From contig JAHBXX010000009.1 of NCBI GenBank assembly GCA_019636245.1, positions 1 through 64,000 of the forward strand: 64,000 nt of DNA, given 5' to 3'. How positions within the stretch are numbered: the stretch's first letter is position 1; each line of letters opens with the position of its first letter. A program made the translations under genes and the position numbers. The DNA is from Planctomycetota bacterium. Its GTDB lineage: Bacteria > Planctomycetota > UBA1135 > UBA2386. This document shows positions 5,890 through 14,164 of this stretch, one piece after another. Below the pieces are notes generated by a model that saw only the letters and a list, made by a program, of their open reading frames with translations, was not told the origin of the DNA and searched no databases.

Positions 5890-8355
5890 TCACATCGCGG
5901 CCAGGGTTCGTTGCATCGCCGCCGCTTCGTGGTCGAGGGCACGCGCCTCGAGCAAGCGAACGGCGTGTTCCCCCATGCGGCGGGCCTCGGCGATGTGGCC
6001 GAGACGGTGCAGCACGAGGGTCAGTTGCTGGCACACGGCCGGGGAATCCGGGTTCGCAGCCAGGAATCCGGTCAGGACGCCGATGGCGCGGGCCGGGTCG
6101 CCGCGTTGCAGCCAGCACTTCGACAGCGCCAGCGAAGCGACCTCGTAACCGGGCTCGATCGCGATCGCCTGCTCGAGCAGACGCTGGGCTCGCGCGACGT
6201 CGCCGCGCAGAATCCAGGCCTGGGCGATGCCGGTCAGGGACACGTGGCCGGTGATGCCATCCTGGATCGGCACGACCAGCGTCTGGCCGCGGTAGGACAG
6301 GCAACGGCGGAAGTGCAGGATGGCGTCGCTGGCCCGCCCCTCGGCCAGCGCCAGGCTGGCGGCAAGGTAGTGCAGGTTCGGCGTCGGCAGGAACCTCCGC
6401 AGACCGAGGTCGATCACCTCGCGCGCCCGGCCGTTGTCGCCAGTACGCGCTGCCTCGAGCGCACAAAGCGCTGCGACCTCGCCGGCATAGGGCAGCTCGC
6501 GCGGCAGCGACGGTGGCCCGGCCAGGATCAGCTCGAGGCAGCGGTCGAGCAACGCCCGCGCATCGGCTGCCCGGCCCGGCAGTCGGCGCAGGAAGTCGCC
6601 GTACTTGTAGTGGCCGTAGACATCCTCTGGGCACTGCGCCAGCTGCTTGCGGAACAGGCGCTCGTTGCGCTCGTTCTTGCCACGCTGCTGCATCAGCTCG
6701 TCGGTGTAGCCGTGGTGTTCGACCTCCACGTCGGTGCACGCCAGCACGAGGCCCAGATCGCCGCCGAGGCGCTGCAAGCTCGGCGTCACCTGCTCGTGGA
6801 TGACGTTCTGGTAGGCGATGCCCGGCAGGTTGCGGAACAGCCGCACCATCATCACGCCCATCGTCTTGCCCCGGCCGTAGACGTTCCGGAACCGCAGGTG
6901 GTAGCCGGACACGGTCTCGCGGCGCACCAGGTCGCGAATGCGTTCGCAAGCTCCCGGCTGCAGGAACTCGTCGGCGTCGAGCACCAGGATCCAGTCGCCG
7001 GTGGCCGCCCCCAGGCCGGTGTTGCGCGGCGCCGAGAAGTCGTCCTGCCATGGCTCGCGCAGTACGCGGGCACCGAAGGACTCGGCGATCGCGATGGTCT
7101 CGTCGGTCGAGCCGGTGTCGACCACGACGATCTCGTCGACGGCCGGCCTCGCCCGGCGAAGGCACTCGCCGAGGAAGCGCTGTTCGTCGCGCGTGATCAT
7201 GCAGAGGCTGATCCGCGGATCGCGGCCATGCCACGGCACTGGCGGCGCCATGATCGCGGCGGACTCGGCCGGCGCGGAGGCGGCGGGGCGGCCGTTCACC
7301 GCCGACCAGCGCTGCAGCAGCGCCTGCGTCTCGACTGCAAACGTCGCTGGCGCTTCGGCGGCGATCGGCGGCACGTCGCAGTCGACGTCCACGAGTTGCA
7401 GCGGCGGCAGCTTGCTGTCGAGGCGCATGCCGTATTCCTCGAGCGCCACCGGCGTGTTGTCGATCTCCTCGGGCAGCGGCCCCACCAGCAGCACGTCCAG
7501 GCGCGGCAGCATCAGTCCGGCGACATCACCTTCGCAGCGCCGCTTGCCGTTGGCGCCCGGGGCGACCGCGCCGATACCGGCAAGCGACGCCAGGGCCGCG
7601 AACGCCGTCTCGGTCGGCCGGGACCCACCACGCAGGAACCACACCAGTTCGCCGCGGGCCGCCGCCACGGCTCGGTTCCACTGCGCGCACTCGCGCGACG
7701 CCTCGCCGACGACGACCTCCCAGTCGGCCGGCAGGAACGACCGCAGCACGGCGACGGTCTGCTGGCGTGCCGCAACTTCACCGCCCGCCACCAGCACCGA
7801 CCCGGCCAGCGGCGCCTGCTTGCGGGCGACCAACCAGAAGCGAGCCGGCGGCGCGCCCCCGAGCCAGTCGAGGGGCAACAAGCCGTGGGCAAAGAGAGCC
7901 TGGGCCATGCGCGCTCCCGGTTCCCCCGGGTTCGCAGGCACTCGCAGCACGTCGTGGATCCACAGGCCAGCCGCCGCCGTGGCCGCCAGCACGCGCCGCA
8001 GCGGCAGGCACTGCGACGGATCGTCGGTGCTGCCGACCGGATCGAACGGGCCCGGGCGCCCCTCGAGGCAGAGCCGCAGCATGCGGGGCGACTGCACGTT
8101 GTCGACATCGAGCAGCAGGGTGCCTTCCGCGGCCAGGGCCGCCGCGAGACGCGGCAGTACGTCTTCGATGCGGCCCATCGACTCCGTCAGCGCCTGTACC
8201 TCGACGAGGTCGAATCCACCCGGCGGAAGCCCCCCCGCGAGGCCCGATCGTTCGCGCGGCAACTGCAGCGCGGACGCGGCCGCAGGCACGAGGCCGCCCC
8301 AGGCCCTCACGGGACCGAGGAAACCACGCGGCAGATGCTCGCCGGATCGGGTCAT
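5890..8355 (-). CDS. Large family 2 glycosyltransferase with C-terminal TPRs
   Basis: The protein of about 821 residues has three regions. The N-terminal 200 residues look like the end of a SAM-methyltransferase fold (FDLVEVQALTESMGRIEDVL, then LLLDVDN). A GT-A glycosyltransferase 2 domain spans roughly 385-600 (ISLCMITRDEQRFLGECL; VDTGSTDETIAIAESFGARV; LDADEFLQPGA). TPR-like repeats run to the end (ILHFRRCLSYRGQTL, AQRLLEQAIAIEPGY). The DxD-type LDADEF motif is intact. ATG 8355 is chosen over an in-frame GTG at 8394 because AAAGG precedes it and a sigma-28-like motif would start transcription near 8389. Opposite the flagellin cluster, a role in flagellin glycosylation is likely but inferred. 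Confidence 0.85.
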   Translation of the reverse strand: MTRSGEHLPRGFLGPVRAWGGLVPAAASALQLPRERSGLAGGLPPGGFDLVEVQALTESMGRIEDVLPRLAAALAAEGTLLLDVDNVQSPRMLRLCLEGRPGPFDPVGSTDDPSQCLPLRRVLAATAAAGLWIHDVLRVPANPGEPGARMAQALFAHGLLPLDWLGGAPPARFWLVARKQAPLAGSVLVAGGEVAARQQTVAVLRSFLPADWEVVVGEASRECAQWNRAVAAARGELVWFLRGGSRPTETAFAALASLAGIGAVAPGANGKRRCEGDVAGLMLPRLDVLLVGPLPEEIDNTPVALEEYGMRLDSKLPPLQLVDVDCDVPPIAAEAPATFAVETQALLQRWSAVNGRPAASAPAESAAIMAPPVPWHGRDPRISLCMITRDEQRFLGECLRRARPAVDEIVVVDTGSTDETIAIAESFGARVLREPWQDDFSAPRNTGLGAATGDWILVLDADEFLQPGACERIRDLVRRETVSGYHLRFRNVYGRGKTMGVMMVRLFRNLPGIAYQNVIHEQVTPSLQRLGGDLGLVLACTDVEVEHHGYTDELMQQRGKNERNERLFRKQLAQCPEDVYGHYKYGDFLRRLPGRAADARALLDRCLELILAGPPSLPRELPYAGEVAALCALEAARTGDNGRAREVIDLGLRRFLPTPNLHYLAASLALAEGRASDAILHFRRCLSYRGQTLVVPIQDGITGHVSLTGIAQAWILRGDVARAQRLLEQAIAIEPGYEVASLALSKCWLQRGDPARAIGVLTGFLAANPDSPAVCQQLTLVLHRLGHIAEARRMGEHAVRLLEARALDHEAAAMQRTLAAM

Positions 8356-8395
8356 GCCTTTGCCTGCGCGGACGACAGCGTCCAACGCCTCCACA

Positions 8396-8424
8396 CCATC
8401 GGCAGTCCTGGACCGGGAACTTCA
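8396..8424 (-). promoter_or_regulatory. Putative sigma-28-type promoter of the glycosyltransferase-TPR operon
   Basis: On the minus strand TGAA (8424-8421), 18 nt, then CCGATGG (8402-8396). The spacing matches the flagellin and fliA-operon copies. Predicted transcription start near 8389 leaves a leader of about 34 nt before ATG 8355. Confidence 0.4.
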
Positions 8425-8463
8425 GTCGGCGATGATGCCGGGGTTTCCGAGCCAGACCCGAAC

Positions 8464-9216
8464 GTGCCCGACCGTCCCCCGATCGAGCCCCTGCTGCGCG
8501 AGCGCACACGCTTTCTCCGCTTGGTGCACGTAGCGTCGTGCGCGTCGACACAGGACCTCGCCGCCACCGACCCCGCCCCTGGCGACGCGATCTACTGGGC
8601 CGACCACCAGACCCACGGCCGCGGCCGCCTGCAGCGCGAGTGGCACGACGAACCCGGGGCCGACCTGGCGGTGACGCTGCGGGTGACCACGGCGCTACCG
8701 CAGCCGGCCGCCCTGCCGGCGGCGCTGCCCGTGGCGGTGCTGCAGGCCTGCGAGCCGTTCGCCGGCCGGCCGCTGCGCATCAAGTGGCCGAACGACGTGT
8801 TCCTCGACGGCCGGAAACTGGCCGGCGTGCTGGTCGACGCCGGCGCCGGCCCGCGCAGCACCTACCTGATCGGGATCGGCGTCAACGTGAACAGGGTGCG
8901 CTTCCCGCCGGACCTGGAGGCGACCGCCTGTTCGCTGGCGACGTCGACCGGGCGCGAGGTCGACCGCGGCGAGTTGCTGCTACGGCTGGCCGAACGGGTG
9001 GACCGGGCGATCGGCGATCTCGAAGCCGGTCGGACCGCAGCCCTGGAGGCCCTGTTCCGTGACCGCCTCGGCCTCCTCGGCCAAAGGGTCCGCGTCGAGT
9101 CGGGCGAGGTCAGAAACGGGGTCCTGACCCACCTCGACTTCCAACAACTGGAACTCGACGGCGCTCTCCACGTCCCGCTCCCAATCGTCCGCAGCATTGC
9201 CCGCTCCCCGAACTGA
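8464..9216 (+). CDS. birA: Biotin--[acetyl-CoA-carboxylase] ligase (catalytic domain only)
   Basis: It activates biotin with ATP and attaches it to biotin carboxyl carrier proteins. The sequence shows the ligase signature HQTHGRGRLQREWHD, IKWPNDVFLDGRKLAGVLVD split into KWPND and KLAGVL motifs, and GIGVNVN. The last 50 residues form the small C-terminal domain. There is no N-terminal helix-turn-helix, so this is a monofunctional type that would not act as a repressor. GTG 8464 is the most likely start (250 residues), but its Shine-Dalgarno is poor. Its TGA stop (9214-9216) lies inside the left arm of the 102-bp inverted-repeat element. Confidence 0.93.
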   Translation: MPDRPPIEPLLRERTRFLRLVHVASCASTQDLAATDPAPGDAIYWADHQTHGRGRLQREWHDEPGADLAVTLRVTTALPQPAALPAALPVAVLQACEPFAGRPLRIKWPNDVFLDGRKLAGVLVDAGAGPRSTYLIGIGVNVNRVRFPPDLEATACSLATSTGREVDRGELLLRLAERVDRAIGDLEAGRTAALEALFRDRLGLLGQRVRVESGEVRNGVLTHLDFQQLELDGALHVPLPIVRSIARSPN

Positions 9217-9313
9217 TGGCAAGCGTGGACCTCGGACCTCGGACTACCTTGGGTGGTGGTCTGACGTCATGGATGCCACTCTCCATGGTGGTAGATCCAC
9301 GCTTGCCATCAGT
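9212..9313. mobile_element. 102-bp MITE-like inverted-repeat element between convergent genes
   Basis: The left arm 9212-9232 and right arm 9293-9313 are inverted copies matching at 20 of 21 positions, with core ACTGATGGCAAGCGTGGA. An inner hairpin pairs CATGGA (9268-9273) with TCCATG (9282-9287). The arms match the ends of the 1.23-kb insertion sequence (CTGATGGCAAGAATGGACCT) apart from the AA-to-CG change. This suggests a non-autonomous derivative with no coding capacity. The stop codons of both flanking convergent genes lie within the arms (TGA at 9214-9216; complement TCA at 9309-9311). It could also serve as a bidirectional terminator. Confidence 0.8.
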
Positions 9314-10106
9314 CCTGGTTTTCGACCTTTCGGAGGAGCCGGGCTTCGAAGGGGACTAGCTTGGTCGGCGGCGGGCCGCCGACGAGTCGCAGCAGCAGCT
9401 CCCGGTCGCCCTGGGCCGGCGGCAGGAGCGGATACCCCTTCGCCTGCAACCAGGCGTTCATCGCCAGCCAGGCCATGACGACGTTGAAGTCGGGGAACGG
9501 GGCGATGCGCGCGCAACGCCACAGCAGCCGGAAGCCCTGGCGCACCGGGTGCAGGGCGCGGAACACCACCGGCACGTCGCGGTAGCAATGCCCATCGTCG
9601 AAGGTCTCGAGCAGCCCGCGCAGCTGCTCCGCCGGCGGGTGCTGCACGTGCAGGTGCGAGTCCCACGGTGGTCCGCGGCGCAGGTCGTTGTTGCGGAAGC
9701 GCGGCAGGCGCGCGGCCATGGTGCGGAACAGCTCGAGCAGGAATGGTCCGTCGGGCGAGGCGCCGGCGGCGGCGCGTTCGCGGAGGAGGCGGAGGCAGTC
9801 GTCGAGCCCGCGCAGCAGCCGGTGCTCCTGGGTGATCGAACTCAGGCGGGACGGTCGGTCGTGCAGCACGTCGACGGCGTCCTGGTCGTCGACGGCGAAT
9901 CCACGCAGCCGCAGCACGGCGGCGGCGAAGGCCGGATCCTCGGGCATGGGCCGCCGCACGCCATCGAGCACCCGCTGCGCCACCGCCAGCGGTTCCGATT
10001 CGGCGCCGTCGGGCACCATGCGGCTGGCGAGGGCGAGGTCGATGCGTTCGAGCAACGACGGGCCGGTCTGTGCACGCGAGTTCCCCACCATGCGGGTTTT
10101 CGGCAC
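9309..10106 (-). CDS. Degenerate Fic-fold-like protein, probably catalytically dead
   Basis: The protein has about 260-265 residues. Its C-terminal part (about 205-235) reads FRLLWRCARIAPFPDFN and then VVMAWLAMNAWLQAKGYPLL. This parallels the Fic core HhrFekIHPFxDGNGRxxRxLxxxxLxxxGYP, but the catalytic His is Ala and the GNGR loop is FNVV. It would therefore not be expected to AMPylate. The remainder is helical without recognised motifs. The start is GTG 10106 or ATG 10091; neither has a clear Shine-Dalgarno. It is 80 nt downstream of nadE on the same strand, so co-transcription is plausible. Its TGA stop is supplied by the inverted-repeat element. The fold assignment is a visual pattern match. 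Confidence 0.6.
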   Translation of the reverse strand: MPKTRMVGNSRAQTGPSLLERIDLALASRMVPDGAESEPLAVAQRVLDGVRRPMPEDPAFAAAVLRLRGFAVDDQDAVDVLHDRPSRLSSITQEHRLLRGLDDCLRLLRERAAAGASPDGPFLLELFRTMAARLPRFRNNDLRRGPPWDSHLHVQHPPAEQLRGLLETFDDGHCYRDVPVVFRALHPVRQGFRLLWRCARIAPFPDFNVVMAWLAMNAWLQAKGYPLLPPAQGDRELLLRLVGGPPPTKLVPFEARLLRKVENQD

Positions 10107-10185
10107 TTCGCGAGCGCGTTCTTCGCGGGCACGCCGGCCGCACGAGACGGGCGGCCGCGAACCGCCGGTGCCATGGGCGTCGGCC

Positions 10186-11838
10186 TCAGGCCTCGCGGTA
10201 GCGGTGCGACACCGGCATCCGGCGGCCGTTCCAGCACCGCTTGCTCAGCTTGATCGTGGGCGGGAACTGGTGTCGCTTCCACTCGGCGCCCTGCACCTGG
10301 GCGAACAGCGCCGCGACCCGTTCGCGCGCCATGCCTGTCCGCGCCGCCGTCGCCGCCACCGAGAGTTCCTGCTCGACCAGGCACTGCAGCACCGGATCGA
10401 GCGCGTCGTACGGGGGCAGGCTGTCGGCATCGAGCTGGCCGGGCCGCAGCTCGGCGGACGGCGGCTTGTCGATCGAACGCTGCGGGATCCGCGCCCCGGC
10501 CCGGTTGCACCAGCGCGCCAGGGCCCAGACCTCCGTCTTCCAGAGGTCGGCGATCGGCGCCAGCGCGCCGTTGGTATCGCCGTAGATCGTGCAATAACCG
10601 ACCGCGCACTCGCTCTTGTTGCCGGTCGTCAGCAACAGGTGGCCGTGCTTGTTGGCGAACGCCATCAACAGGGCGCCTCGCGCCCGCGACTGCAGGTTCT
10701 CCTCGGCGATGCCGGGCTGGGTGCCCGCGAAGACCGGCTGCAGCACCTCGGCGAACGCGCGCTGCAGCGGCTCGATCGGCAGCAGGTGGAAGTCGATGCC
10801 CAGGCTCAGCGCCAAGGCGCGCGCATCCTCCACGCTGTGCCCGCTGCTGTGCGACGACGGCATGCCGAGACCGACCACGTGCCGGGGCCCGAGCGCATCG
10901 ACCGCCAGCGTCGCGACCAGGGCCGAATCGATGCCGCCCGACAGGCCCACGACCACGTCGCGGAAGCCGAACTTGCGCACGTAGGCGCCGATGCCCTGCA
11001 CGATCGCCGCGTGCTGCATCGCTTCGTCGGGCTGCCAGGCCGGCGCTTCCGTCCAGGGCTGCGCGGTGTCGACCACCACCAGTGCCTCGCGGAACCAGAC
11101 CGGCTGCTGCGCGATGCCGGTCGCCTTGACCGCCAGCGAGCCGCCGTCGAACTGCAGGCCGACGTCGCCGCCGACCATGTTGACGTAGACCAGCGGCACG
11201 CCGTGGCGGGCGGCCGCGGCGGCGACCATGCGGTGGCGGAACGCCTCCTTGCCACGCTCCCACGGACTCGCGCTGAGGTTCACCACCAGCTCGGCCCCGG
11301 CGCGCACGACGCGCTCGACCGGATCGACGGCGTAGTTGCGCTCGTCGAAGAACAACTCGTCGTTCCAGCCGTCTTCGCAGACGACGATGCCGACGCGGCG
11401 GCCGCGCACCGGCAGCACGTTCGCCTCCGGCGACCGGCACGGCTCGAAGTAGCGCGACTCGTCGAACACGTCGTAGGTCGGCAACAGCGTCTTGCGTGCG
11501 ACGATGCCGATCCGGCCGCCGCGCAGGTGGGCGACGGCGTTGTGCAGCGGCCGGCCGCCGCAGCGCGTCGCCTCGTCGTTGCGGGCGACGCAGCCGACCA
11601 GCACGTCGAGCCCACGCGGCACTGCGGCGGCCACCTGGCGCAGGGCGGCGTCGTGCGCCTCGAGGAACGCCGCGCGCAGCAGCAGGTCCTCGGGCGGATA
11701 GCCGCAGATCGCCAGCTCGGGGAACACCGCCAGTTCCGCCCCCTGCTGAGCGGCCCGCTGGGCGAAGTCCGCGATGCGCCGCGCGTTGCCGTCGAAGTCA
11801 CCGACGGTGGTGTCGATCTGGCACAGCGCGACGCGCAC
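10186..11838 (-). CDS. nadE: Glutamine-dependent NAD+ synthetase
   Basis: It converts deamido-NAD, ATP and glutamine to NAD+ in the last step of NAD synthesis. The 550-residue two-domain protein has an N-terminal nitrilase-type amidase with a Glu-Lys-Cys triad (E41 in VFPELAICGYPP, Lys in VARKTLLPTYDVF, Cys in VVCEDGWND). The C-terminal synthetase domain has the P-loop GLSGGIDSALVA and TTGNKSECAVGYCTIYGD. The length and both domains are complete. It follows ispH with a 3-nt gap, so the two are almost certainly co-transcribed. Confidence 0.96.
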   Translation of the reverse strand: MRVALCQIDTTVGDFDGNARRIADFAQRAAQQGAELAVFPELAICGYPPEDLLLRAAFLEAHDAALRQVAAAVPRGLDVLVGCVARNDEATRCGGRPLHNAVAHLRGGRIGIVARKTLLPTYDVFDESRYFEPCRSPEANVLPVRGRRVGIVVCEDGWNDELFFDERNYAVDPVERVVRAGAELVVNLSASPWERGKEAFRHRMVAAAAARHGVPLVYVNMVGGDVGLQFDGGSLAVKATGIAQQPVWFREALVVVDTAQPWTEAPAWQPDEAMQHAAIVQGIGAYVRKFGFRDVVVGLSGGIDSALVATLAVDALGPRHVVGLGMPSSHSSGHSVEDARALALSLGIDFHLLPIEPLQRAFAEVLQPVFAGTQPGIAEENLQSRARGALLMAFANKHGHLLLTTGNKSECAVGYCTIYGDTNGALAPIADLWKTEVWALARWCNRAGARIPQRSIDKPPSAELRPGQLDADSLPPYDALDPVLQCLVEQELSVAATAARTGMARERVAALFAQVQGAEWKRHQFPPTIKLSKRCWNGRRMPVSHRYREA

Positions 11839-11841
11839 GAG

Positions 11842-12762
11842 TCAGCGCACCTCGTGCGGCAGCATGAACTCGATCGTCTCGGGGATGCCGGCCACCTCCT
11901 CGACGGAGGTGGCGCCGAGTTCGCGCAGCCGGGCGACGACCGCGCGCACGCTGCTCTCCGGCGTGCTGGCGCCCGAGGTGATGCCGACGCACCGCACGCC
12001 GTCGAACCACTGTGGTTGCAGGTCGTCGGCGCCGAGCAGCAGGTGCGCGGGCACTCCGGACTCGGCGCCGATCTCGCGCAGCCGGTTGCTGTTGCTGCTC
12101 ATGCGGTCGCCGATCACGAGCCACAGGTCGACGCGCCCGCGCAGGTTCTTGACCGCCATCTGGCGATTGGTCGTCGCGTAGCAGATGTCCTCCTTGCGCG
12201 GCGTCTGCAGGCGCGGGAACCGCCGCCTCAGCACGTCCATGACCCGCTGCGCCTCGTCGACGCTCAGCGTCGTCTGCGTCAGCACGGCTATGCGCTCCGG
12301 ATCGGGCACCTGCACCCGTTCGGCCTCCTCGGGCGAGGCGACGACGAGCGTGCGCTCGGGGGCCTCGCCGACGACGCCTTCGACCTCGACGTGGTCGGCA
12401 TGGCCGATCAGCAGGATGGTGCAGCCGCGGGCCGCGAAGCGCCGCGCCTCGACGTGCACCTTGGTGACCAGCGGGCAGGTCGCGTCGATCGAATGCAGCC
12501 GATATCGCGCCGCCTGCCCGAACACGTCCGGCGCGACGCCATGGGCGCTGAAGATCACGTGGCTGCCCGCGGGCACCTCGGCGAGGTCGTCGACGAACAC
12601 GGCGCCCTTCGCCACCAGGTCCTGCACGACGACCTGGTTGTGCACGATCTCGTGCCGGACGTAGACGGGCCGCCCGAACTTGGCGAGCGCCCGTTCGACG
12701 GTTTCGATCGCGCGCTCGACACCGGCGCAGAAGCCACGGGGGCGGCAGAGCAGGACGTTCAT
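11842..12762 (-). CDS. ispH: 4-hydroxy-3-methylbut-2-enyl diphosphate reductase
   Basis: This is the last enzyme of the MEP pathway, reducing HMBPP to IPP and DMAPP with a [4Fe-4S] cluster. The 306-residue protein begins MNVLLCRPRGFCAGVERAI. The three cluster cysteines are C12 (GFCAGV), the Cys in DATCPLVTKVH and the Cys in KEDICYATTNRQ. The active-site residues in FSAHGV, TQTTLS and SSNSNRL, and the SGAST motif near the end, are all present. It is the first gene of the ispH-nadE unit. Confidence 0.96.
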   Translation of the reverse strand: MNVLLCRPRGFCAGVERAIETVERALAKFGRPVYVRHEIVHNQVVVQDLVAKGAVFVDDLAEVPAGSHVIFSAHGVAPDVFGQAARYRLHSIDATCPLVTKVHVEARRFAARGCTILLIGHADHVEVEGVVGEAPERTLVVASPEEAERVQVPDPERIAVLTQTTLSVDEAQRVMDVLRRRFPRLQTPRKEDICYATTNRQMAVKNLRGRVDLWLVIGDRMSSNSNRLREIGAESGVPAHLLLGADDLQPQWFDGVRCVGITSGASTPESSVRAVVARLRELGATSVEEVAGIPETIEFMLPHEVR

Positions 12763-12829
12763 GCGGGGCGAACAGTGTCGACCCCGGGGCGCCGGCCGGC
12801 AAGGGAATGCCGGCGTGGCGGGGCGGCCG

Positions 12830-13996
12830 CTACCAGACCTCGAGCACCGGGCCGACGCCGTACTGCACGAAGCCCGCGACCGGCACCGGTTGCGGCGGCG
12901 ACGCCGCCGGAGCGTAGAAGGCGTAGTTGCGGGCGACGCTGAGCGGGCCGCACACCGTCGATTCGTGGCCGAGCGAGGTGATCAGCCGCAGCGGGTTCGC
13001 GGTCGGCGCCAGCACCAGCGCCTGCGCATACCAGGTCTGGCCGACGTAGCCGCGCCCCGCCGGCACGAAGCCGATCGCGCTGCCGGCGCCGAGCGCGTCG
13101 GTCGCGCCGGCGAGCCAGACCACCGGATCGACGTTGAGCCAGCAGCCGGGCGCCGGCCAACCGAGCGCCGCCAGCGCCGCCGACGGCTGCGTCGGGTCGT
13201 TCGGATCGTACATCGGATAGGGCAACGGCCACGCCGGGTTGCCGAGCAGCCCCCCGCCGGACGCGAGGCTCAGCGCGAGCAGGAACGGCATGCCCGGCGG
13301 CGCTCCGCCGATGTGCCACGCGTAACTGCTGCCCGCCAGCATCGTCGGATCGGCGGCGATCGTCACCGGCGCCCCGCCGGGCACCGCGCACGCGGCATCC
13401 TGGTTGCCGAACGTCGCCAGGGCCGCGGTGCAGCCGCTTAGGTTGTCGATGCGGTAGCTGCCGCTCGGTTGCGAGTGGATCCAGATCTCGAGCAGCAGGT
13501 TGCGCGCCGGCTGGCCGGTGGTCACCGGCGTCAGGCCGTAGGCCCATGGCACCGTGAACGGGAAGTGGATGTTGGCCGGGCGCGGACCGGTCGCCGCGGC
13601 GGGTTGCGCCGGCAACTGCACGATCTGGTTGGTCAGCACCCACGTCGCGTCGGTGCCGCGGTTGTCGGCGAACGTCGCGCTCATGGTCGTCGACGACCGC
13701 GCCGTCGTCGACACCAGCACCGAGATGTCCAGGAAGCCCTTGGCCGGCGACGCGCCCGGCGACGTGTTCTGGTCGGGCCGCAGCGAGATGCCGGTGAGGA
13801 TGCGCGGCCCCGTCCACGGCAGTTCCTCGGCGTCGTAGAGGACCTGGTAGCGGCACGGCAGGTTGCTGCCGAAGGGGATGTTGGTGCCGCCGCCGCCCTC
13901 GACGCCGGCCATCAGTCCCGGCACGGCGAGGGCCTGGGCGGACAGCGCGCCGCCGAACCCTGCGGCCACCAACAGCCATCGAAACTCCGATCGCAT
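12830..13996 (-). CDS. Secreted protein of unknown function, planctomycete-type
   Basis: The 388-residue protein has a signal peptide (MRSEFRWLLVAAGFGGALSAQA). The rest is rich in Gly, Ala, Pro and beta-type segments (NIPFGSNLPCRYQVLYD, then ILTGISLRPDQ) with four or so isolated cysteines. No enzyme motif is visible. The second ATG (13996) is preferred because GGAGG ends 6 nt before it, while it directly abuts the first ATG (14002). It shares its general style, with hydrophobic beta strands and Cys-containing blocks, with the Kelch-type and propeller proteins elsewhere in the window. It is probably an extracytoplasmic or cell-surface protein. Confidence 0.8.
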   Translation of the reverse strand: MRSEFRWLLVAAGFGGALSAQALAVPGLMAGVEGGGGTNIPFGSNLPCRYQVLYDAEELPWTGPRILTGISLRPDQNTSPGASPAKGFLDISVLVSTTARSSTTMSATFADNRGTDATWVLTNQIVQLPAQPAAATGPRPANIHFPFTVPWAYGLTPVTTGQPARNLLLEIWIHSQPSGSYRIDNLSGCTAALATFGNQDAACAVPGGAPVTIAADPTMLAGSSYAWHIGGAPPGMPFLLALSLASGGGLLGNPAWPLPYPMYDPNDPTQPSAALAALGWPAPGCWLNVDPVVWLAGATDALGAGSAIGFVPAGRGYVGQTWYAQALVLAPTANPLRLITSLGHESTVCGPLSVARNYAFYAPAASPPQPVPVAGFVQYGVGPVLEVW

Positions 13997-14164
13997 CGGC
14001 ATCCTCCGGCGCCGGCATCGTCCACCGGCGCGACCCGACTTGACGTTCGCCCGCGGCGGCATGGCGTCCCGCCGCGGGACTCGTCGATCAAGCCGGCGAC
14101 CGCGGCCTCCGATCTGGCCGACGCCGAAGTGTCCACCGATTCGACACAACCATAGGAGAGCCTC

